Shown here piece by piece: positions 1-8,217 of a DNA stretch of 64,000 bases (position 1 is its first letter; every line of letters begins with the position of its first letter). This DNA comes from Devosia aurantiaca (GTDB lineage Bacteria > Pseudomonadota > Alphaproteobacteria > Rhizobiales > Devosiaceae). The stretch spans positions 558,001-622,000 of the forward strand of contig NZ_JAALFG010000002.1 in assembly GCF_011058215.1 (NCBI RefSeq), in the 5' to 3' direction. The notes beneath the pieces are model-generated. The model saw only the letters and a list, made by a program, of their open reading frames with translations. It was not told the origin of the DNA and made no database searches. The position numbers and the translations under genes are program-made.

Positions 1-1
1 C

Positions 2-805
2 TGGAATAAGCCCGAGCACCTCGCGACCGAAGAACAGCGCCGTGCCCTCGGATATGAGCATTGGAAGCCGGTTGCGCCGAGCGCCGAGTCCAATGACCCG
101 TCCAATCCGGATTTCCAGGTACCGGCCGAGCTCGACCATGCCGGTATCCGCCGCGTCATCGACGGTTTCGTGGCCGCAGCCGAGCGCGCCGATCGAGCCG
201 GCTTCGATACGGTCGAAATTCACGCCGCGCACGGCTACCTGCTCAATCAGTTCCTTTCGCCCCTGGCTAATCACCGTACCGACCAATATGGCGGGAGCCG
301 CGAAAACCGCATGCGTCTGGTGCTCGAAGTCACCGAAGCGGTTCGCGCCGTGTGGCCAGCCGACAAGCCGCTGCTCGTTCGCCTCTCTGTCAGCGACAAT
401 GCCGCTGGTGGCTGGCAGGTCGAAGACAGTGTCGTTCTCGCCCGCGAGCTTAAGGCGCTTGGCGTCGATGCCATCGACTGTTCGAGCGGCGGCTTCGCCC
501 AGGGCCGCATCTCTGCTGCCCCGGCCTACCAGCTGCCCTTCGCCCGAGCCGTGAAGCAAGGTGCCGACATCCCCACCATGGCCGTCGGACTGCTGGGCGA
601 TCCAGAAGAAGCAGAAGCCTTCCTGGAGAATGGCGAAACCGACTTCATCGCCTTGGCACGCGGCGCCCTCGACGATCCTAACTGGCCGCTCCACGCCAAT
701 GTCGCTCTCGGCGGCGATTTCACGCCATGGCCGGTCCAGACGCGTCGCGTTTCCGACTACCACCGCGTCATGAGCGAACGCAGCAAGGCGCAAGCGGCAC
801 AATAG
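2..805 (+). CDS. Old yellow enzyme family NADH:flavin oxidoreductase (C-terminal part)
   Basis: The gene enters from the left edge, so only about the last 267 residues are visible. They carry hallmarks of the FMN-binding TIM barrel of the old yellow enzyme family, of the YqjM/NamA type: HAAHGYL followed by NQFLSP, TDxYGGSxENR, and a late phosphate-binding stretch (DFIALARGAL). Family members reduce activated C=C bonds of enones and some xenobiotics using NAD(P)H; the natural substrate cannot be told from sequence. The frame is open from base 2 to the stop without interruption. The next gene starts about 95 bases downstream on the same strand. Confidence 0.9.
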   Translation, partial: WNKPEHLATEEQRRALGYEHWKPVAPSAESNDPSNPDFQVPAELDHAGIRRVIDGFVAAAERADRAGFDTVEIHAAHGYLLNQFLSPLANHRTDQYGGSRENRMRLVLEVTEAVRAVWPADKPLLVRLSVSDNAAGGWQVEDSVVLARELKALGVDAIDCSSGGFAQGRISAAPAYQLPFARAVKQGADIPTMAVGLLGDPEEAEAFLENGETDFIALARGALDDPNWPLHANVALGGDFTPWPVQTRRVSDYHRVMSERSKAQAAQ

Positions 806-899
806 TGTCGCTGCACCATCTCAATTTTGCCGACATGAGGGTGTCCCTCTTGTGATCAACTGGGTCAAAGCCCAAATCACGGGAAAGGGAGAGACGCAG

Positions 900-1334
900 A
901 TGGATACCAAGGCTGCAATTCTGGCGCTGATGACCGCATGGGGCGTCGGCGCCTGCACCACCCTCCCCGCCCTGGCGCAGGACGCCGAAGAGGTCGTCGA
1001 GGAGGCGGGCGATGCCGATGGCGACAACCCGCTCCTCAATCGCGTCTGGGTCATGCAGGGCGCAGCCGACTCGCTGCCCGGCGTCATGCATATCTTCCTC
1101 GCCGACGGCACCCTGGTTTCGGACAGCTGCTGGGAAACCTATCGCCTCTCGACCTGGCAGCAGGTTTCCGACACCGAAATCTCATGGGAAGAAGACGGCA
1201 TGACCATCAGCGCCGACATCACCTCCGTCAGCGATGCCGAATTGGTGCTGAACCTCAAACTGGTCGGCGGCGCCGAGGAACAGCGCTTCGCACCAGCGCA
1301 AGTGCCCTATGTCTGCCCAGACATCCCGAAGTGA
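900..1334 (+). CDS. Small exported protein of unknown function
   Basis: I do not recognise the family. The ATG at 900 is preferred over an upstream in-frame ATG at 852 because GGGAAAGGGAGAG lies just before it and because the protein then begins with a plausible signal peptide (MDTKAAILALMTAWGVGACT, cleavage near ALAQ-DA). The mature part is about 120 residues, acidic, and has two cysteines (in DSCWETYRL and near the C-terminus in YVCPDIPK) that could form a disulphide in the periplasm. It lies between the oxidoreductase and the convergent kup gene, from which it is separated by a palindrome. Confidence 0.6.
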   Translation: MDTKAAILALMTAWGVGACTTLPALAQDAEEVVEEAGDADGDNPLLNRVWVMQGAADSLPGVMHIFLADGTLVSDSCWETYRLSTWQQVSDTEISWEEDGMTISADITSVSDAELVLNLKLVGGAEEQRFAPAQVPYVCPDIPK

Positions 1335-1340
1335 GGCGGC

Positions 1341-1365
1341 AAGTGCTAGCAGTCTGCTAACACTT
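1341..1365. terminator. Palindrome between convergent genes, likely bidirectional terminator
   Basis: AAGTGCTAGCAG and CTGCTAACACTT form a near-perfect 12-bp inverted repeat around a single T (one G-T pair). It sits between the stop of the exported protein (plus strand) and the stop of kup (minus strand). There is no strong T-run on either side, so the terminator role is inferred from position. Confidence 0.5.
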
Positions 1366-1380
1366 GGCTCCTAGACGTCC

Positions 1381-3304
1381 CTAAATGATGACCTGAGTGC
1401 CAATCTCCACCACGCGACCGGTGGGGATATGGAAATATTCCGTCGCATCGCTGGCATTGCGAGCCAGACGGATAAACAGCCGGTCCTGCCAGAAGCGCAG
1501 CATGCCCGATTTTGTCCCAAGCTTCAGCGAACGGCGTGAAAGGAAGAACGACGTCGACATGATGTCGAACTTCCATCCCAGTTTACGCGCCAGGGCCAAG
1601 GCCTTGGGAATATTAGGACTTTCCATGAAGCCGAAGGTCACGACGACGCGGAAGAACAGCTCGTTATAGGCGTCGATCGTCACCTTCTCATCGTCCGGCA
1701 CGCGCGGCGAAGTCGAGGTGCGCACGGTCAGGATGACATTTTGCTCGTGCAAGACCTTGTAGTGCTTGAGCGAGTGCAACAACGCCGTCGGCGCCCCCTC
1801 GACATCAGATGTCAAGAAGATCGCCGTACCCGGCACAGTCGTTGGCTTCTTTTTGGAAAGATTGTTGACCAAGAACTCGAGAGGCACTTCGTCCCGTCGC
1901 GTTTTTTTCGGAGAGACGCGCCCGCCCCGCCATCCAGCTCCACATCAATAATGCTACCGCCAGCGCGACAACTGCCGGCACCCAGCCACCTTGGAACAGT
2001 TTTGCTGCATTCGCGGCAAAGAAACCGCCATCGATCACAGCAAACAGGAGCCCGAAGCCGATCACCGCGATCGGGTGCCACTTCCAGTTCCGCCACATCA
2101 CGACGATCAGAAGCGAAAGCGTAACGATCATCACGCCCGACACGGCAATACCGTAAGCGTTTGATAGAGCTTCCGAACTTCCAAAAATCGCGACCAGCAA
2201 CAGTACGCCGATCATCAGCATGGTGTTGATCTGCGGCATGTAGATCTGCCCGCTTTGCGTCGCCGAAGTGTGCTGAACCACCATGCGCGGCAGCATGTTG
2301 AGAGCGATCGCCTGCTGCGTAAGGCTGTACGTTCCCGAGATCACGGCCTGGCTGGCGATGATCGTCGCCATGGTCGCAAGAATGACGAAGGGCAGCAGCG
2401 CCCATTCCGGCTGCATTTCGAAGAACGGACTCTCGACATTCTCGACACCCTCGAGAAGCACGAAAGCACCCTGCCCGAAATAATTCAGCAGCAGGCTCGG
2501 AAATACCAGGCTGAACCAGGCGATGACGATCGGCTTGCGTCCGAAATGGCCGAGATCGACGTAGAGGGCCTCGGCGCCGGTAACCGCAAGGAAGATCGCG
2601 CCCATCACCACGAAGGCGATGCCGAAATGGGTGAACAGAAAGCCGAACCCAAGCAAGGGGTTGAGCGCCATCAACACGGCTGGATAGTTGATGATCTGCA
2701 CAAGGCCCGAAACGCCCAAGGTCAGAAACCAGACCGCCGTAATCGGCCCGAAAACATTGGCGACTTTCGCCGTGCCGAAGCGCTGGACGGCAAAGATGCC
2801 GACAATGATCAGAAGCGTTATCGGCACCACCCAGCGGGTCATGCCGGGCGCCACCAGCTCCACGCCCTCGACTGCCGAGAGCACCGAAATGGCTGGCGTG
2901 ATAATCGCGTCGCCGAAGAACAGCGCCGCACCCAAGACGCCAAGCGCGGTGATCCAGATTGGTGGCTTGGTAAAGGTCTTGCGCGCAAGCGCCATGAGGC
3001 TCAGCGTACCGCCTTCGCCATTGTTGTCGGCGCGGGTAACGAAGAAAACGTATTTGACCGCAACGGTCAGCGTCAGCGCCCAGACGATCAGTGACAGAAG
3101 GCCAAGAATTTCAACGTCGGTACCGGCCGCACCGGGGCGAACATGTGTCGCCTGCCGGAAGGCATAGATCGGGCTGGTGCCGATATCGCCATAAACAACC
3201 CCGATCGCGCCCAGGGTGAGAAGGGGAAGACTATTCTTTTCGTGGCTAGCCTGATGGGTCGCAACGACGCCGGCAGCAGAGCCGGCCTGATCCGCACGCG
3301 TCAT
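1381..3304 (-). CDS. kup: Kup/TrkD potassium uptake protein (one frameshift)
   Basis: Low-affinity K+:H+ symporter of the inner membrane. The N-terminal part has the family signature [15 protein letters not shown] near residue 35, then DNNGEGGT, and about 12 hydrophobic segments; the C-terminal about 165 residues form the cytoplasmic domain (from PLEFLVNNL to GTQVII). The two parts are in different frames. The break is in a run of seven T (1902-1908); removing one base joins them as ..[14 protein letters not shown].., giving about 640 residues, the normal Kup length. I start at the ATG at 3304 (MTRADQAG), since the longer frame adds only an unlikely extension. Read as one intact gene with a likely sequencing error. 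Confidence 0.9.
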
Positions 3305-3395
3305 GAGCTTTGGGGCTCTCGCTGGTTTGAGGCCGGCGGGGCTATACACCCGCAGGCAGTCACACACAACACGCGGGGAGCCATTTTGGTTCGCA

Positions 3396-3432
3396 AAACC
3401 AAAAGAGGCCGCCCCTTTCGGAACGGCCTCTC
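3396..3432 (-). terminator. Rho-independent terminator after the FMN reductase
   Basis: On the minus strand GAGGCCG and CGGCCTC pair around a 12-base loop, followed by TTTTGGTTTT. It lies 35 bases past the reductase stop and before kup, so the two minus-strand genes are probably separate transcripts. Confidence 0.75.
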
Positions 3433-3466
3433 CCGGGTAAACGAAGCTTTGGAGGTCTTCGAATTC

Positions 3467-4048
3467 TTAGCGAGCGGACTTGGTCGCGTTGCCCCACCAG
3501 ACCAGCTGGTCGAGCATGTCGTTGGCCGACGGGCCGATCGAGCCTTCGATCTCGCTGAACGGCTTGTTCTGCTGGCCGAGCGGGTGAACGGCGAAGAAGT
3601 CGCTTCCACCGATGTGGACGGCCGAGCGGGTCGAAACCATCTGCAGTTCGACGCCGATGCCGCGCAGGTGTTCTGCAGCGCGGGCAGCACCAACCGTGCC
3701 GTAGCCGACGATGCCGAACGGCTTGCGGTTCCATTCCTTGTAGGACTGGTCGAGAGCGTTCTTCAGCGCGCCGGTAATGGAACGGTTGTATTCGGCAATG
3801 ACGAAGATGAAGCCGTCAAATTCGGCCAGCTTGTTCTGCCATGCCACGGCGCGCGGGTCGCTCGACGGCATCCAGAGGTTGGACGCGGCTTCGTCAAAGA
3901 ACGGAAGGTCGAAGTCGCGCAGGTCGAGCAGTTCGGCGTCGATTCCGCCGTGGGCATTGGCCTTGTCCAGGATCCACTGCGCCGGCTTGTCGCCGAAACG
4001 GGTAGCACGGGTAGACGAGATGACGACGCCGATCTTGAGATTGGACAT
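3467..4048 (-). CDS. NADPH-dependent FMN reductase family protein
   Basis: 193 residues with a flavodoxin-like fold of the NADPH-dependent FMN reductase family (PF03358). The N-terminus KIGVVISSTRATRFG is the phosphate-binding loop for FMN; FVIAEYNRSITGALKNALDQ in the middle and GYGTVGAARAAEHL are typical of the quinone/FMN/azo-reductase subgroup. Such enzymes transfer two electrons from NAD(P)H to quinones, azo dyes or chromate; the substrate cannot be assigned here. An AAGGAGGG ribosome site precedes the ATG. It is monocistronic, with a promoter and a direct repeat upstream and a terminator downstream. Confidence 0.85.
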   Translation of the reverse strand: MSNLKIGVVISSTRATRFGDKPAQWILDKANAHGGIDAELLDLRDFDLPFFDEAASNLWMPSSDPRAVAWQNKLAEFDGFIFVIAEYNRSITGALKNALDQSYKEWNRKPFGIVGYGTVGAARAAEHLRGIGVELQMVSTRSAVHIGGSDFFAVHPLGQQNKPFSEIEGSIGPSANDMLDQLVWWGNATKSAR

Positions 4049-4064
4049 TGGAATGCCCTCCTTG

Positions 4065-4115
4065 GTAACAAAACGTAACTGAGGCGATATATGTGCCTGG
4101 AGGCCCTTCTCTCAA
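4065..4115 (-). promoter_or_regulatory. Promoter and direct-repeat operator of the FMN reductase
   Basis: On the minus strand a TTGAGA box (4110-4115) and a TATATC box (4086-4091) are 18 bases apart. Just downstream, at 4065-4079, the 5-mer GTTAC occurs twice with exactly 10 bases between starts (GTTAC-GTTTT-GTTAC), one helical turn, just before the ribosome site. This would suit an operator for a repressor, but the regulator is not in the window. Confidence 0.4.
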
Positions 4116-4282
4116 GAAGGCACTTGCTTGTCGCCCGGGATCACTCGCGTGCCCCGGTATCACTGGTGTAAGTATTGGCGAAACCTGAAGTTTCGATGAT
4201 TTTAGAAACTTATCTCAGGTCATATTGAGCTTGATAAGCGGGATGAATGACGCACTGTTCACTCGCGCAGAACGAGCGATGG

Positions 4283-5032
4283 TCAGTTTAAGTCGCCTAG
4301 GACATCACGATAGCGACGAACGGCTTCGCTGAACCCCATCAAGAGGGCGTCGGCGGTTATGCCGTGTCCGATGGAGACCTCTGCGACGCCAGGAACCTTG
4401 GCTTGGAAGGCCGGAAGGTTTTCAAGCGTGAGGTCATGCCCTGCATTGACGCCAAGCCCGATGGCGAGCGCCGCCTCGGTTGTCTCGGCCAGAGCCGCAA
4501 GCTCTCGCTCGGCTCGCGCCGGATCGTCGAAACATGCCCCATAGGGTCCGGTAAAAAGCTCGATTCTGTCGGCACCGGTCGCTTTTGCGGCGGCGACGCC
4601 GGCCGAACCAGCGTCCGGATCGCAGAACAAGGAGATGCGGCGGCCCGGTTTATTCAGGCGCTCGATGACCGACGCCAAGAAGTCTGCCTGCCCATGGAAA
4701 TCCCAACCGTGGTCGGACGTCGCCTGCGCCGGATCATCCGGCACCAGCGTCACCTGCTCCGGATCGACTTGATCGATGAGTGCGAGAAAATCTTCGCTGG
4801 GATAGCCTTCGATATTGAACTCGGCATTCGGATAGTCGGACCGCAACAGCGTCGAAAGCTCGAACACGTCAGTGCGCCTTATATGGCGCTCGTCGGGCCG
4901 CGGATGAATGGTGATGCCGCTCGCGCCCGCATCGAGCACGACGCGCGCGATACCGGTGACGCTGGGCCAGGGCAGATCGCGCCGGTTGCGCAACTGGGCG
5001 ACGGCATTGAGGTTGACGGAGAGAAGGGTCAT
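4283..5032 (-). CDS. pdxJ: Pyridoxine 5'-phosphate synthase PdxJ
   Basis: Condenses 1-deoxy-D-xylulose 5-phosphate with 1-amino-propan-2-one 3-phosphate to make pyridoxine 5'-phosphate, the last ring-forming step of vitamin B6 synthesis. The 249 residues match the usual length. Motifs: [14 protein letters not shown] at the N-terminus, [12 protein letters not shown] near 40-51, FNIEGYPS near 73-80, ELFTGPYG near 160 and [11 protein letters not shown] near 192. The ATG is supported by family alignment, but it directly follows a 12-bp hairpin that would hide any ribosome site (separate entry). It lies downstream of ilvH on the same strand. Confidence 0.95.
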   Translation of the reverse strand: MTLLSVNLNAVAQLRNRRDLPWPSVTGIARVVLDAGASGITIHPRPDERHIRRTDVFELSTLLRSDYPNAEFNIEGYPSEDFLALIDQVDPEQVTLVPDDPAQATSDHGWDFHGQADFLASVIERLNKPGRRISLFCDPDAGSAGVAAAKATGADRIELFTGPYGACFDDPARAERELAALAETTEAALAIGLGVNAGHDLTLENLPAFQAKVPGVAEVSIGHGITADALLMGFSEAVRRYRDVLGDLN

Positions 5033-5063
5033 TGGCAGGTCTCGCGGCTAACGAGACCTGCCA
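5033..5063 (-). promoter_or_regulatory. Perfect 12-bp hairpin abutting the pdxJ start codon
   Basis: TGGCAGGTCTCG and its exact complement flank a 7-base loop. On the minus strand the hairpin begins 7 bases after the ilvH stop and ends at the base before the pdxJ ATG. There is no T-run. It could end ilvHB transcripts, stabilise their 3' end, or mask translation initiation of pdxJ; sequence alone does not decide. Confidence 0.6.
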
Positions 5064-5070
5064 TACACCA

Positions 5071-5625
5071 TTACATGCCTTCCGGGCCACGTCCGATCGC
5101 GGCGAGGCCGGTGCGGACCACTTCGACGAGGCCGAGCGGCGCCATCAACGCGATGAAGCTATCGATCTTGTCCGGCTTGCCGGTCACCTCGAAGATGAAG
5201 CTTTCAACGGTCGCATCGATGATATGCGCGCGGAAAGCATCGGCCAGGCGCAGGGTTTCGGCACGGTGATCGCCAGTGCCGCGAACCTTGATCAGCGCCA
5301 GTTCGCGCTCGACATAGGAGCCCTCGGCCGTGAGGTCATGCACCTTGTGCACCGGCACAAGGCGCTCGAGCTGCAGCTTGATCTGCACGAGGACCTTCTG
5401 CGTGGCGACAACGACAACGGTGATGCGACTAAGTCGCTTGTCGTGTTCGGTCTCGCTGACGGTCAGGCTTTCGATATTGTAGCCACGGGCCGAAAATAGG
5501 CCAACGACGCGGGCGAGAATGCCAGGCTCGTTGTCGACGAGGACGGAGAGCGTGTGGCGTTCGGTCTGCTGGGTTTCCTGGGTCAGGAAATAGGCCGAGC
5601 CGGTGGGCTGCAGATGTGCGTTCAT
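5071..5625 (-). CDS. ilvH: Acetolactate synthase small (regulatory) subunit
   Basis: Regulatory subunit that binds valine and sets feedback inhibition of the large subunit in Leu/Ile/Val synthesis. It has 184 residues: an ACT domain at about 25-100 (HTLSVLVDNEPGILARVVGL, then YNIESLTV) and the C-terminal ALS domain at about 105-180 (ELALIKV, FRAHIIDA). The gene follows ilvB after 21 bases and shares its transcript. Also named ilvN in related genomes. Confidence 0.95.
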   Translation of the reverse strand: MNAHLQPTGSAYFLTQETQQTERHTLSVLVDNEPGILARVVGLFSARGYNIESLTVSETEHDKRLSRITVVVVATQKVLVQIKLQLERLVPVHKVHDLTAEGSYVERELALIKVRGTGDHRAETLRLADAFRAHIIDATVESFIFEVTGKPDKIDSFIALMAPLGLVEVVRTGLAAIGRGPEGM

Positions 5626-5646
5626 GTCCGTATCTCCGCAACCGGC

Positions 5647-7416
5647 CTAAACCAGCTGCCGTCCCTTTTCGTCGATGATGGACCCGATATTGGCGGTGTC
5701 GGGCAGGATGATCTCGTTATGTGGCTTGCCAGACGGGATCATCGGCAGGCAGTTTTCGTCCTTCTCAACGATGACGTCGAACAGCACCGGACCATCGTAG
5801 TCGAGCATTTCGGCAATGGCCGCATCGAGTTCGGCCGGGTTCTCGCACCGGATGCCCTTGCCGCCGTAAGCCTCTGCCAGCTTGACGAAATCGGGCAGCG
5901 ATTCCGAATAGGAATGCGCGTAGCGCGAGCCGTGAAGGAGGTCCTGCCACTGGCGGACCATGCCCATGCGCTCGTTGTTGAGAATGAAGATCTTGATCGG
6001 CAGGCGATATTGCACCGCCGTCGACATTTCCTGCATCGTCATCTGCACCGAGGCTTCGCCGGCAATGTCGATCACGAGCGCATCGGGATGCGCCACCTGC
6101 ACGCCGACCGCGGCCGGCAGGCCATAGCCCATAGTGCCAAGGCCGCCCGAGGTCATCCAGCGGTTGGGCTTGTCGAAGTGGAAGTGCTGCGCCGCCCACA
6201 TCTGGTGCTGCCCGACTTCTGTGGTGATGAAGACGTCCTTGCCCTGGGCCTTGGTGGCCTCATAAAGGCGCTGGATCGCCCATTGCGGCTTGATGGTGGT
6301 ATCGGAGTTCGTGAAATTCAGCGAACCGACATCGCGCCACTTCTGGATCTGGTTCCACCAGGGCGCAATGGCTTCGGTACGCGGCTGGTTGGTCTTGGAC
6401 CGCCAGATGCGGATCATCTCCTCGAGCACGCGGTTGCAATCGCCGATGATCGGGACATGAACCTGCACGACCTTGTTGATCGAGGACGGGTCGATATCGA
6501 CATGAATCTTGGTGCTGTTGGGTGAGAAGGCGTCGATGCGGCCGGTGATGCGGTCGTCGAAGCGCGCGCCGATATTGATCATGACGTCGCAGTCATGCAT
6601 CGCAAGGTTGGCCTCGTAGGTGCCGTGCATGCCCAGCATGCCCATCCACTGCGGGTTCGATGCCGGGAAGGCGCCCAGACCCATGAGCGTCGAGGTCACC
6701 GGGAAGCCGGTCAGTTCCGCCAGCTCGCGCAAATTTTCCGATGCTTCTGGACCCGCATTGATGACGCCGCCGCCGGTGTAAAAGATCGGCCGCTCGGCTT
6801 TGAGCATGAGGTCGACAGCCGCTTCGATCGCCTTGAGGTCGCCATCGACCTGTGGACGATAAGACTGGTGCCGCAAGGTATCGGCGTCCGGCCGATAATA
6901 GTCGCCCATGGCGAACTGGACATCCTTGGGAATGTCGATCACCACTGGGCCCGGACGGCCGGTCGTAGCGATCAGGAACGCTTCGTGCAGGATGCGCGGC
7001 AGGTCGGCGACCGACTTCACCAGATAATTGTGCTTGGTGCAGGAGCGGGTAATGCCGACCGTATCGCACTCCTGGAAGGCGTCGGTGCCGATCAGCGTCG
7101 TCGGGACCTGAGCGGTGATGCAGACGAGGGGGATGGAATCGAGCAGCGCATCGGTGAGGCCCGTGACCGCATTGGTAGCACCGGGTCCGGAGGTCACCAG
7201 CACGACACCGGGCTTGCCGGTCGAGCGCGCATAGCCCTCGGCCATATGCGTTGCGCCCTGTTCGTGGCGCACGAGAATATGCTGAACGAAATCCTGCTGG
7301 AAAATGGCATCATAGATCGGCAAAGCCGCGCCGCCCGGATAGCCGAAGATGTGCTCGACACCCTGGTCCGTAAGCGCCTGGATCACCATTTCCGCGCCGG
7401 TCATTCTTTCGGCCAT
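5647..7416 (-). CDS. ilvB: Acetolactate synthase large (catalytic) subunit
   Basis: ThDP-dependent enzyme making 2-acetolactate or 2-aceto-2-hydroxybutyrate, first committed step of branched-chain amino acid synthesis. 589 residues from the ATG at 7416 (MAERMTGAEM), preceded by AGGGAAGGG; the longer open frame upstream runs through the leader region and is not used. Visible: GYPGGAALPIYDA and the catalytic Glu in RHEQGATHMAEGYA, the central FAD-binding domain, and the C-terminal ThDP site ending in ILNNERMGMVRQWQD. The usual GDG/GDA of the ThDP-Mg motif reads AGEAS here, Glu for Asp. Controlled by the upstream attenuator. Confidence 0.95.
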   Translation of the reverse strand: MAERMTGAEMVIQALTDQGVEHIFGYPGGAALPIYDAIFQQDFVQHILVRHEQGATHMAEGYARSTGKPGVVLVTSGPGATNAVTGLTDALLDSIPLVCITAQVPTTLIGTDAFQECDTVGITRSCTKHNYLVKSVADLPRILHEAFLIATTGRPGPVVIDIPKDVQFAMGDYYRPDADTLRHQSYRPQVDGDLKAIEAAVDLMLKAERPIFYTGGGVINAGPEASENLRELAELTGFPVTSTLMGLGAFPASNPQWMGMLGMHGTYEANLAMHDCDVMINIGARFDDRITGRIDAFSPNSTKIHVDIDPSSINKVVQVHVPIIGDCNRVLEEMIRIWRSKTNQPRTEAIAPWWNQIQKWRDVGSLNFTNSDTTIKPQWAIQRLYEATKAQGKDVFITTEVGQHQMWAAQHFHFDKPNRWMTSGGLGTMGYGLPAAVGVQVAHPDALVIDIAGEASVQMTMQEMSTAVQYRLPIKIFILNNERMGMVRQWQDLLHGSRYAHSYSESLPDFVKLAEAYGGKGIRCENPAELDAAIAEMLDYDGPVLFDVIVEKDENCLPMIPSGKPHNEIILPDTANIGSIIDEKGRQLV

Positions 7417-7503
7417 TACACAGCCCTTCCCTAAGTCCTTTGCCCCTCCCAGCGGGGCCTCGCCATCACTGCGCCTCACATCCGCACCCGCGAAACAAGG
7501 CAA

Positions 7504-7525
7504 TAAAAAGGCCCCCTTCGGGACC
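7504..7525 (-). terminator. Attenuator terminator in the ilvB leader
   Basis: On the minus strand GGTCCC, loop GAAG, GGGGCC is followed directly by TTTTTATTG, a compact intrinsic terminator. It stands about 33 bases past the stop of the leader peptide and about 90 bases before ilvB, the layout expected for transcription attenuation. Confidence 0.75.
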
Positions 7526-7557
7526 TGTGTTCGGCGCACCAGCTATCGCGCGGGGTT

Positions 7558-7608
7558 TTACCCCACGGTGCCGATGCGCCTGCATACTACGAGAATGAGT
7601 GCCCGCAC
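7558..7608 (-). CDS. ilvBH leader peptide
   Basis: A 16-residue frame reads (GTG) MRALILVVCRRIGTVG and stop: 8 of 16 codons are Leu, Ile or Val (counting the initiator GTG as Met it is 7), clustered as A-L-I-L-V-V. GGAG lies 7 bases before the GTG. The same frame is open from an ATG at 7638, but that ATG would lie at or before the predicted transcription start. Ribosome stalling at these codons when branched-chain amino acids are scarce would prevent the downstream terminator from forming. Too short for usual gene callers. Confidence 0.7.
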   Translation of the reverse strand: MRALILVVCRRIGTVG

Positions 7609-7638
7609 TGGACCGCTCCACAAAATAAGACGGTGCAT

Positions 7639-7667
7639 TGTTAAGAGCATTGTTTGCTCCAAGTCAA
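7639..7667 (-). promoter_or_regulatory. ilvBH promoter
   Basis: On the minus strand TTGACT (7662-7667) and TTAACA (7639-7644) are separated by 17 bases. Transcription would start near 7632, upstream of the GTG leader start. Confidence 0.65.
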
Positions 7668-7693
7668 GCCGATGCTGGTCCCACCGGTTCAGA

Positions 7694-7729
7694 CAAAATA
7701 AAACACCCGACCGGGGGCGGTCGGGTGTC
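7694..7729 (-). terminator. Terminator after the glycine-zipper lipoprotein gene
   Basis: ACACCCGACC and GGTCGGGTGT form a strong stem on the minus strand, followed by TTTTATTTTG. It lies about 50 bases past the stop of the small lipoprotein gene. Confidence 0.8.
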
Positions 7730-7777
7730 TGGCGCCTGGGGGCGCAGAGCCGCAGGGGGCGCTACGGCTATTCGGTG

Positions 7778-8053
7778 TTAGCCGCGCGGGCAGGCCGCAA
7801 TGTAGCGGTTGCCATTGGGCTCTTCGTAGACGCAGCGGTCGCGGCTTTCGCCGTAATAGCCAACAACGTTGCCAGCAGCTGCACCAGCAACGGCGCCGAT
7901 GCCAGCGCCAACTGCCGTACCAACAAGGCTACCGCCGGTTGCTGCAGCGCCGATAACGCCGCCGCCAATTGCGCCAACAGTTGCACCCTGCTGGGTGGTG
8001 GTGCAGGCAGCGAGGGAAAGGGTGGTGGCGGCGATGATCAGGATCTTGTGCAT
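7778..8053 (-). CDS. Glycine-zipper outer-membrane lipoprotein
   Basis: 91 residues from the ATG at 8053, which has GGAGGAC 6-7 bases before it; the open frame upstream lacks such a site. The start MHKILIIAATTLSLAAC is a lipoprotein signal with lipobox LAAC. Then come alternating glycines and alanines (GAIGGGVIGAAATGGS, GAGIGAVAGAAAGNVVG), the glycine-zipper fold seen in 17 kDa surface antigens and YMGG proteins, and a short tail with two cysteines. Family members associate with the outer membrane; the precise role is unknown. Confidence 0.8.
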   Translation of the reverse strand: MHKILIIAATTLSLAACTTTQQGATVGAIGGGVIGAAATGGSLVGTAVGAGIGAVAGAAAGNVVGYYGESRDRCVYEEPNGNRYIAACPRG

Positions 8054-8217
8054 GTAGTCCTCCAAAGGATGCTGATCCGGAAATGCACCGTTCACGCAAA
8101 GGTTCCGGTACAGTTTTAACTTTATTAACGCGATCGTGAGCGACGGCTCCCCGCATCGCCGCGCTTCCCCCGCGCCCTCTCTTTCGCTAGACCGGGCGCG
8201 CGAGTGGGAGAGACGAC

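Noticed and set aside
1902..1908. Programmed frameshift in kup and other genes
   Set aside because: The sites lack a shared slippery heptamer plus stimulator, and occur in about 20 unrelated genes at simple runs; sequencing error explains them better.
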